Assembly (NCBI GenBank): GCA_947523045.1
Contig: CANNUR010000014.1
Location: 1 to 25,292 of the forward strand
DNA: 25,292 bases
Direction of reading: 5' to 3'
From: an uncultured Prosthecobacter sp.
GTDB taxonomy: Bacteria > Verrucomicrobiota > Verrucomicrobiia > Verrucomicrobiales > Verrucomicrobiaceae
Part shown: one piece after another, positions 19,778 to 25,292 of the stretch
How the letters are laid out: each line of letters begins with the position of its first letter
How positions within the stretch are numbered: position 1 is the stretch's first letter
Program-made: the position numbers and the translations under genes
Notes under the pieces: generated by a model
What the model was told of the DNA's origin: nothing
Databases searched by the model: none
Seen by the model: the letters and a program-made list of their open reading frames with translations, nothing else

Positions 19778-20806
19778 ATGAATTCCGCGTGGTCCATCCG
19801 CCTGGTCCGGGCCCTGTTCTTTGCCCTCTTTGTTTTCACCGGCCTCACCATTGCGGTCGGCCTGCAGCTGCCCGCCTGGACCGGGGCGCTCACCGGCGCC
19901 GCGGTGATGGGCTTGCTGCTGCTGCTCGACACCCTGTTCGCGCGCTTCACCCTGCGCGACTTCTCGCATGCGACCTTTGGTCTCGCCATCGGCCTGTTCT
20001 GCGCCTGGCTGATCACCCGCATCGGCATCTTCCAGCTCGCTTATTTTCAGTCGATGCCCGCCGGTGAGGCAGTGCAGAACGTCGTCGAGATCCTCGTCTA
20101 TGCCTCGCTCGCCTTCTTTGGCGTCACCTTCGCCCTGCGCAGCGACCGCGACCAGTTCGCCTTCCTGATCCCGTACGTACGCTTCCGGCGCGACAGCTCG
20201 GAGGGCGAGCCGCTGCTGCTGGCCGCCGATGTCGTGATTGACGGCCGCGTCGCCGAGGTGGCGGAGACTGGCTTTCTCGGTGGCACGATGGTGGTACCGC
20301 GCTCGGTGCTCGACGAGCTGCGCCGGTTGGCCGAGTCCGCCGATCCGGCGCAGGCCCTGCGCGGCCGGCGCGGGCTGGAGGTCATGGAAAAGCTGCGCAG
20401 CCTCGGTGCCCAGCGACTGTCGATCCACGAGGCGCCGCCCGGCGCCAGTACACGCGACGAGGCGGGCGATGCGGAACTCGTCGGTTTGGCGCGCGAGCTC
20501 AACGCCCGGCTGCTCACCAATGACGGCGGCTTGGCCAAGGTCGCACGCCTGCGAGGCATCCCGGTGCTCAGCTTCCACGAACTCAGCCAGGCCTTGCAGC
20601 CGCACTTCCAGGCTGGCGATGAACTGCAGCTCGCCCTGGTCAAGCCGGGCAAGGAAAAGCATCAGGCGGTCGGCTACCTGGCCGACGGCACGATGATTGT
20701 CGTCAACCAGGCCGCCTCCTTCGTGGGGCAAACGGTGGACGTCATCATCTCCGGCAGCCTCGCCACCTCCGCGGGACGTCTCATTTTCGCCGAGATGCGC
20801 CACTGA
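19778..20806 (+). CDS. Membrane-anchored PIN-TRAM domain protein (YacL-like)
   Basis: A 342-residue protein. The N-terminal third contains four hydrophobic segments, at about 9-30 (VRALFFALFVFTGLTIAVGL), 35-52, 66-85 and 105-120. A PIN nuclease domain follows from about residue 148 (AADVVIDGRVAEVAETGFLG, VVPRSVLDELRRLAE, RGRRGLEVMEKL, DAELVGLARELNARLLTNDG). The C-terminus is a TRAM-like domain from about 275 (DELQLALVKPGKEKHQAVGY, then LADGTMIVVNQA). This is the architecture of Bacillus YacL and related proteins, thought to act on RNA at the membrane. Acidic PIN residues (Asp in VVIDGR, Glu in DELRR, Asp in DAELV, Asp in TNDGG) are conserved, so nuclease activity is plausible. Residue numbers are approximate. 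Confidence 0.85.
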   Translation: MNSAWSIRLVRALFFALFVFTGLTIAVGLQLPAWTGALTGAAVMGLLLLLDTLFARFTLRDFSHATFGLAIGLFCAWLITRIGIFQLAYFQSMPAGEAVQNVVEILVYASLAFFGVTFALRSDRDQFAFLIPYVRFRRDSSEGEPLLLAADVVIDGRVAEVAETGFLGGTMVVPRSVLDELRRLAESADPAQALRGRRGLEVMEKLRSLGAQRLSIHEAPPGASTRDEAGDAELVGLARELNARLLTNDGGLAKVARLRGIPVLSFHELSQALQPHFQAGDELQLALVKPGKEKHQAVGYLADGTMIVVNQAASFVGQTVDVIISGSLATSAGRLIFAEMRH

Positions 20807-20959
20807 CAGCCCGGGCTTGCCGTGGCGGCGATTGCGCATGCAGGACCAAAGAATTTCATTCCCGGCTGCTGGGGGAATCGCTCCGAGAAGCTGGCTAGCC
20901 AGCTTTCTTCCGGGGCAGCACCGAATGAATCCTTGCTCGATTAGAAAACGGGGAGTGGC
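20807..20959. other. Convergent intergenic spacer with a perfect palindrome
   Basis: This lies between the 3' ends of the PIN-TRAM gene and the GloVer-repeat gene. An 18-bp perfect palindrome, AAGCTGGCTAGCCAGCTT, lies at 20888-20905. A second stem, ATTCCC with GGGAAT, brackets about 9 nt near 20850-20872. Neither is followed by a proper T-run on either strand, so a bidirectional terminator is possible but weak. No gene is seen. Confidence 0.45.
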
Positions 20960-23900
20960 TCAGTTGTCCATGTGTCCCAGAAAGACCCCCGATGACTCGG
21001 GATCAAGGTCCCCTGCAGCGTTGCTGATCGAGAAACCGTAACCGCCGGAGACCATGCTGCCGCCCTGAATGAGGATGCCGCGGAAGGCGGGCAGCTTGCT
21101 GGAGGGTGAGGGCCAGTTGGGCGTGAAGACCCCGTTAAAGGCTCCCTTCGCCAGCGTGGTCTTGATGTCGAAGGTTTTGTCCGCAGGGTTGTCTTTGATG
21201 ATCTTGTTTCCCTGGATGCTGAAGCTGGTGACATCCACGAGGTCCGTGAGCCTGCCCTCCTGCACTCGGAGTATCGGCTCAGCATCCGCCTCCAGCAGCC
21301 CGAGCATGGCCTGGAGGGTGATCTTGGGATCGTACAAGGCTCCGAAGATCCGCCCGCTCAGACCGCCCGGCCACCCTGAGGTGTAGAGCTGTGTGGCCAG
21401 CGCCGTCGGGGTGACACCTGTCAACTGAGTGACCGCCGGGCGGAACCAGAAAAGGTCTTCCCCTTGGATATCACCCTCGAATTCCGTGGGTGCCAGCACC
21501 ACTTCACCGCCGAAGCAGCCGCCGTTGACACCTTTTTTGGCTCCGGGGCTCTGCAAGGGGCAGAAGACCGGCAGCGTGTTTCCATCCACCAGGGCGGAGG
21601 AGCAGGTGACAGGCGTGCCGTCCGCCAGGATGCCGGCCAGGATCACGTTGCCTTTCAAATCGAGCGTGAGAGTGCCAATGCCGAAGCCGTTGGGCAACTC
21701 ATCCCGGCTCATTTCCATGGGACCATCCGCGGAGGTGGCGAAGGTGAAAAAGCCCTTCGCGCCCAGATTGCGCAGGTTTTGCGGCGGCAGGGAGATTTTG
21801 CCATCGTAGAGCGCGCGCCGGGCCAGCCCCTCGCAGCGGAGCCCGCCCGGCTTGGTGAGAGCCACCTGGATGGCCTGCTCGTCCACATCCAGATACAGGG
21901 TTAGCGTCCAGCCGCCGACGGTGATTTGCCTGGGCCGCGTCTTGCCCACCACGAAATAGCACTGGCCGAGGCCGGTGAAAAAGGCGGCGAACTTTTGGGT
22001 TGCACCTGCCACCTGGATCTGTCCGCTGAACGCTCCGGTGGCCGGCACGAGGGTGCCGGTGAGCCTGCCGTGGCTGTCATTTTCCACCGGCGTGGCATTC
22101 ACGGGGGTGATGACGCCGTTGAAGAGGTTGCTCATGCCCGCTGTCGGCGGGAAGAAGGGGTTGCGGATAAAATCTGCGGTCATGGTATAAACACCTTCAA
22201 CCGTCGTGAATTCCAGGACGGGACCCAGATCCGCCGTCACCTCTCCCGGAAATCCGTTCCACCCGGCAAAGACAAAGCCCTTGCTTGGCTTGGCGGTCAG
22301 CACGCCTTTTGAGCCTGGAACATAGTCGGAATAATGTGCGCCTGCCGTCGCCCAATAAGGGGCCAGCTTGGTGGCGGTGGCGGCTTTGAAAGTCACCGTG
22401 CCGAGGTTTGAGGGTGGTTCGGGGTCACGGCCAAAGAAAACGCCATAATCCCTCTGATTGACGATCAGGCGGCCCATGCGCCGGATGAAGGTGAACTTGC
22501 GTGTGACACTGGCGGTGTTGCCGCGCAGGTCGTAAGCCGTCACCACCACCGTGTTGACCCCCTCGATCAAAGAGCCGCCGTTCGCGGGCAAGGCCAGCGG
22601 CAATGAAAAGGGCACCGCCGTGGGTTTGAGCGAGTCGCCGAGCGCGGCCTCAGTCACCGGGCCGCCATTGAGCGCGACCTCGACTTTGGCGATGCCGCGT
22701 GCATCCCCCGCCACGCCGGTGAGCAGGTAGGGCACCGCCGCGTTCACCTTGGCGGCGGGGGTGACGAGTTTGACCGTTGGTTTTGTGGTGTCATCGGCCA
22801 GGATGTTCACCGTGGCTTGCGGGACGGGCCCCAGCACCGCGCCATTGGTGGGGTTGGAGAGCGCGGCAGTGAAGCGTTTGTTCGGCAGGTTTTTGCCGGT
22901 TTTCGGCAGCAGGGTCACCGTCACCTGCTTCTCCATTTCACCCTCGGCGAAGTCGAGCGTGGACTGCTGCAGGGTCAGCGGCAGGTAATCCGTGTCTGCT
23001 ACCGCTGCGGCGAAGGGCGGCACCAGGCTGGCCATGCCATCCGCCAGGCCCAAAGTCACCGAAGCCGGGGCCGAGCCACCGGTGCGCTCCACCGTGAGCA
23101 GCACTTCCGTGCCGCCCTGGTTCACGGTGTAAACCTCCTGCTCCAGGGAAAACTCCGGCGGAGCCGTCTCCACCTCCAGCCGGAAGAGCGTGCCCGCGCC
23201 GCCGCTGCCGCCCGTCTCCGTGGTGCCGTAAAACCGGCCGTCGCTGTGCAAATACAGCCCGCCGTAGCTGGGAGAAGCCCCCGCGCCTGCTCCCGTGCCA
23301 TTGCCTTTGAAGCTCAGCACGCTGGTCAGCTCACCGGTGTTGATCTTGACCCGGTAAATGGTGCCCAGATTGAACTCGCCGCCTTCATAGGTGGTGCCCC
23401 AGAGGCTGCCCTCCCCGTCATTCACCAGCCCTGAGCGCGGCGTGCGCCCCGGATTGGCCGTGTCCGCGCCGCCAGTGAAGCGCACCACAGTGGTGAGTTC
23501 GCCGCTGCTTTTGAGGATTTTGAAGATCGTGCCGATCCGGCTGCTTCTGCCGCCCTGGCCGCCTGCGCTGGTGGTGCCCCAGAGGTATCCGTCTCCGTCA
23601 TCCACCAGCCCTGCGAAGGGCACCGCCCCCTGGTTTGTGGCGCCATTGTCGGTGAATTCGATCACGGTCGTGAACTCCTCCGTGTTTGTGTCGAACGTGA
23701 ACACCGTGCCGTTGCCGTTGCCGCCCTGGCTGGTCGTGCCCCAGAGGATGCCCGTGCCGTCATCCAGCAGTGCTCCATAGGGGAGGCGGCCCTTGGCGGG
23801 GGCGCTGGTGTTGGTGAAGTCCACCACCTTGGTTACGGACCCGTCGGAGATGTCCACTTTAAAGATCGTGCCATGATTGCCAGTGCCACCCGTGGCGGTC

Positions 23901-25292
23901 ATTCCCCACAGATAGCCGTCCACCTTCACCAGGGGAGACCTGGGGTAATTCGGATTGCCCGCAGCATTGCTGAAAACATGCGTCACGGTGACCTCCGAGG
24001 TGGTCTCATGGATTTTGTAGATCGTCCCGCGATCGTGCGGGCCGCCGAATTCCGTCGCCCCCCAAAGGAAGCCGGCGCCATCGCTCACCAGGCCGCCATG
24101 CGGTTTGCTCCCCTTGTTGAGCTGCTCGGGCACCAGGCCGTCATAAGTGAACTCGTGCTCCGTCTCGAAGACGTCATTCACGGGATCGAAGGCATAGACG
24201 CTTCCCTGATTCTTTTCGCCGCCCAGGCTTGTCACACCCCAGAGCCGGCCATCCGATCCAAGGACTGGAGCGGCCAGCGGTGTCCGGCCCGCGATCACCG
24301 CATTGTTCGTCAGCTCCCGCACCGTCGTCACCTGGGAGCTGCCCGTCGCCACTTTGAAGATCGTGCCGTTGTCGGACGCGCCGCCACTGGAAGTCACGCC
24401 CCAAAACACCCCGCCGCTCGCGTCATGCAAAGCGCTGGGATATTCCCCCGGCAAAGCCCCGCTGGTCCCCGTGAACTCGATCACCTGCGCCAGCGCCCCC
24501 GTGGTGAAGTTCAGCTTGAAGAGCGTGCCTTTGTTGGCGGTCCCTCCCGCTCCGCAGGAGCCCCAGAGGAAACCCGCGCCATCCGGAATCAACCCATAGG
24601 CAGGATGTGCCCCGACGAACGCGCCGGTTGTGCCGGTGAAGCTCACGATCGTGGTCAGCGCGCCCGTGGCCAGCTCGACTTTGAAGACGGTGCCTTTGCC
24701 ATTCGGACCGCTGTTTGAAGTCGTGCCCCAGGCAAAGCCGGCCCCGTCCAGCAGCAGCCGCCCACTCGGACTCATGCCGGGTGCGGCACCGTCCCCGCCC
24801 GTGAACTGCGTCATCGAGGTCAGCGTGCCCGAGCTGATCTCCAGCTTGAAGATCGTGCCCAGGCCGTTCGTGCCACCCTGCTGGGTCATGCCCCACAGGA
24901 ATCCCGCTCCATCCGCCACCAATTCGGAACGAGGATCCCGGCCCGGCGCCGCGCCGCCCGCGCCGGTGAACTCCACCACCGTCGTCACCGCGCCCGTGCC
25001 CGGCACGATGCGGAAGAGGGTGCCAAAGCCATCCGTGCCGCCCTGCCGCGTCGTCCCCCACAGCAGCCCGTCCACCAGTGTCAGCCCCGTGTAAGGAGTC
25101 CTGCCCACGGCCCCTGGCGTGTCGCCAAACTCCACCACCGTGGTCAGCGCCCCGGTCGCCGCCTCCACCTTGAAGACCGTGCCAAAATTAAAACTGCCTC
25201 CGCTGCTTGTCGTCCCCCAGAGAAAGCCGACTCCATCCGACACCAGCGGCGCGTCCGGCGCGGCTCCTTTTGCCGCCCCGCCGGTGCCCGTG
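20960..25292 (-). CDS. Giant GloVer-repeat / Calx-beta surface or secreted protein (N-terminus cut by window)
   Basis: 1443 residues are visible and the frame is open to the window edge, so the N-terminus and any signal peptide are missing. GTG codons near 25243 are internal, because the same repeat pattern continues upstream of them. The N-terminal part (about 25292 to 23165) is 13 repeats of roughly 60 residues with the core LVxDGxGFLWGTTxxGG, then GTIFKxxxxTGxLTTVxxF. This is the GloVer (TIGR03803) repeat known from Gloeobacter and Verrucomicrobium, predicted to form beta structure. A Calx-beta domain follows (about 23150-22790; FSLEQEVYTVNQGGTEVLLT), then an Ig-like domain (PTVKLVTPAAKVNAAVPYLL) and an InlB/Flg_new-type segment (GVLTAKPSKGFVFAGWNGFP). 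The last 400 residues are beta-rich and unassigned. No PEP-CTERM, LPXTG or beta-barrel end is visible (it ends GVFLGHMDN). It is probably a large adhesin-like extracellular protein. Confidence 0.85.
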   Translation of the reverse strand, partial: TGTGGAAKGAAPDAPLVSDGVGFLWGTTSSGGSFNFGTVFKVEAATGALTTVVEFGDTPGAVGRTPYTGLTLVDGLLWGTTRQGGTDGFGTLFRIVPGTGAVTTVVEFTGAGGAAPGRDPRSELVADGAGFLWGMTQQGGTNGLGTIFKLEISSGTLTSMTQFTGGDGAAPGMSPSGRLLLDGAGFAWGTTSNSGPNGKGTVFKVELATGALTTIVSFTGTTGAFVGAHPAYGLIPDGAGFLWGSCGAGGTANKGTLFKLNFTTGALAQVIEFTGTSGALPGEYPSALHDASGGVFWGVTSSGGASDNGTIFKVATGSSQVTTVRELTNNAVIAGRTPLAAPVLGSDGRLWGVTSLGGEKNQGSVYAFDPVNDVFETEHEFTYDGLVPEQLNKGSKPHGGLVSDGAGFLWGATEFGGPHDRGTIYKIHETTSEVTVTHVFSNAAGNPNYPRSPLVKVDGYLWGMTATGGTGNHGTIFKVDISDGSVTKVVDFTNTSAPAKGRLPYGALLDDGTGILWGTTSQGGNGNGTVFTFDTNTEEFTTVIEFTDNGATNQGAVPFAGLVDDGDGYLWGTTSAGGQGGRSSRIGTIFKILKSSGELTTVVRFTGGADTANPGRTPRSGLVNDGEGSLWGTTYEGGEFNLGTIYRVKINTGELTSVLSFKGNGTGAGAGASPSYGGLYLHSDGRFYGTTETGGSGGAGTLFRLEVETAPPEFSLEQEVYTVNQGGTEVLLTVERTGGSAPASVTLGLADGMASLVPPFAAAVADTDYLPLTLQQSTLDFAEGEMEKQVTVTLLPKTGKNLPNKRFTAALSNPTNGAVLGPVPQATVNILADDTTKPTVKLVTPAAKVNAAVPYLLTGVAGDARGIAKVEVALNGGPVTEAALGDSLKPTAVPFSLPLALPANGGSLIEGVNTVVVTAYDLRGNTASVTRKFTFIRRMGRLIVNQRDYGVFFGRDPEPPSNLGTVTFKAATATKLAPYWATAGAHYSDYVPGSKGVLTAKPSKGFVFAGWNGFPGEVTADLGPVLEFTTVEGVYTMTADFIRNPFFPPTAGMSNLFNGVITPVNATPVENDSHGRLTGTLVPATGAFSGQIQVAGATQKFAAFFTGLGQCYFVVGKTRPRQITVGGWTLTLYLDVDEQAIQVALTKPGGLRCEGLARRALYDGKISLPPQNLRNLGAKGFFTFATSADGPMEMSRDELPNGFGIGTLTLDLKGNVILAGILADGTPVTCSSALVDGNTLPVFCPLQSPGAKKGVNGGCFGGEVVLAPTEFEGDIQGEDLFWFRPAVTQLTGVTPTALATQLYTSGWPGGLSGRIFGALYDPKITLQAMLGLLEADAEPILRVQEGRLTDLVDVTSFSIQGNKIIKDNPADKTFDIKTTLAKGAFNGVFTPNWPSPSSKLPAFRGILIQGGSMVSGGYGFSISNAAGDLDPESSGVFLGHMDN
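23165..25292 (-). repeat. Array of 13 GloVer (WGTT...GTIFK) protein-coding repeats
   Basis: Thirteen consecutive units are counted by the W/YG[TMVSA][TC] core: WGTTSSGG, WGTTRQGG, WGMTQQGG, WGTTSNSG, WGSCGAGG, WGVTSSGG, WGVTSLGG, WGATEFGG, WGMTATGG, WGTTSQGG, WGTTSAGG, WGTTYEGG and YGTTETGG. Units are about 55-62 codons long. Spacing loops vary, and unit 11 has an Arg/Ser insert (GGRSSRIG). DNA identity between units is modest, so this is an old expansion and not a recent slippage array. The first units run off the window end. Confidence 0.85.

Noticed and set aside
1..25292. CRISPR array, tRNA, rRNA or transposase
   Set aside because: No regularly spaced direct repeats, no cloverleaf or rRNA-like segment and no transposase or integrase motif could be found by reading; a covariance-model search would be needed to exclude small RNAs.

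Overview
The window looks like a high-GC chromosome segment from the Verrucomicrobia side of the PVC group. The evidence is a PVC-type secreted GDSL/'membrane-bound dehydrogenase' protein, a WPQWRGP-type PQQ propeller protein, a Tat-exported Gfo/Idh/MocA oxidoreductase paired with a sugar epimerase, and a giant protein made of GloVer repeats (a family named for Gloeobacter and Verrucomicrobium). Almost no gene has a Shine-Dalgarno sequence. Several have a -10-like box only 6-8 nt before the ATG. No rRNA, tRNA, CRISPR array, prophage or transposase was seen. Phylum assignment and functions come from reading the sequence and from family knowledge, not from a search.

Layout. 1-3022: a secreted GDSL-like/propeller protein (minus strand, cut by the window start), divergent from a periplasmic PQQ-like propeller protein. 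3044-4768: a minus-strand pair, PHP histidinol-phosphatase then a divergent FolP-like dihydropteroate synthase. 5167-6340: RNase HI followed by a relic zone with the tail of an HxlR-type regulator, unreadable sequence, and an addiction-module antitoxin whose toxin is cut off after about 20 codons. 6350-8523: two exported proteins of unknown function. 8660-10999: pdhB and pdhC, the E1-beta and E2 of pyruvate dehydrogenase, without E1-alpha or E3 in the window. 11086-12019: a vapBC toxin-antitoxin pair bracketed by two copies of a short repeat, one inside a larger imperfect inverted repeat. 12109-14361: an epimerase-oxidoreductase operon ending at a strong terminator.

14543-15692: a LysM lipoprotein gene split by a one-base frameshift, then a single-pass membrane protein. 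15928-17907: two tandem paralogous outer-membrane beta-barrel genes, each with its own terminator. The second has a well-spaced sigma-54-type promoter that the first lacks. 18009-19688: an IlvD/Edd dehydratase. 19778-20806: a membrane-anchored PIN-TRAM protein. 20960-25292: the giant GloVer/Calx-beta surface protein, on the minus strand and running off the window end.

I found no clearly new multi-gene system. The best leads are the leaderless-transcript pattern, the vapBC module framed by repeats, the sigma-54 difference between the tandem porins, the decay zone behind rnhA, and substitutions at expected active-site positions in the GDSL-like domain and the FolP-like protein.
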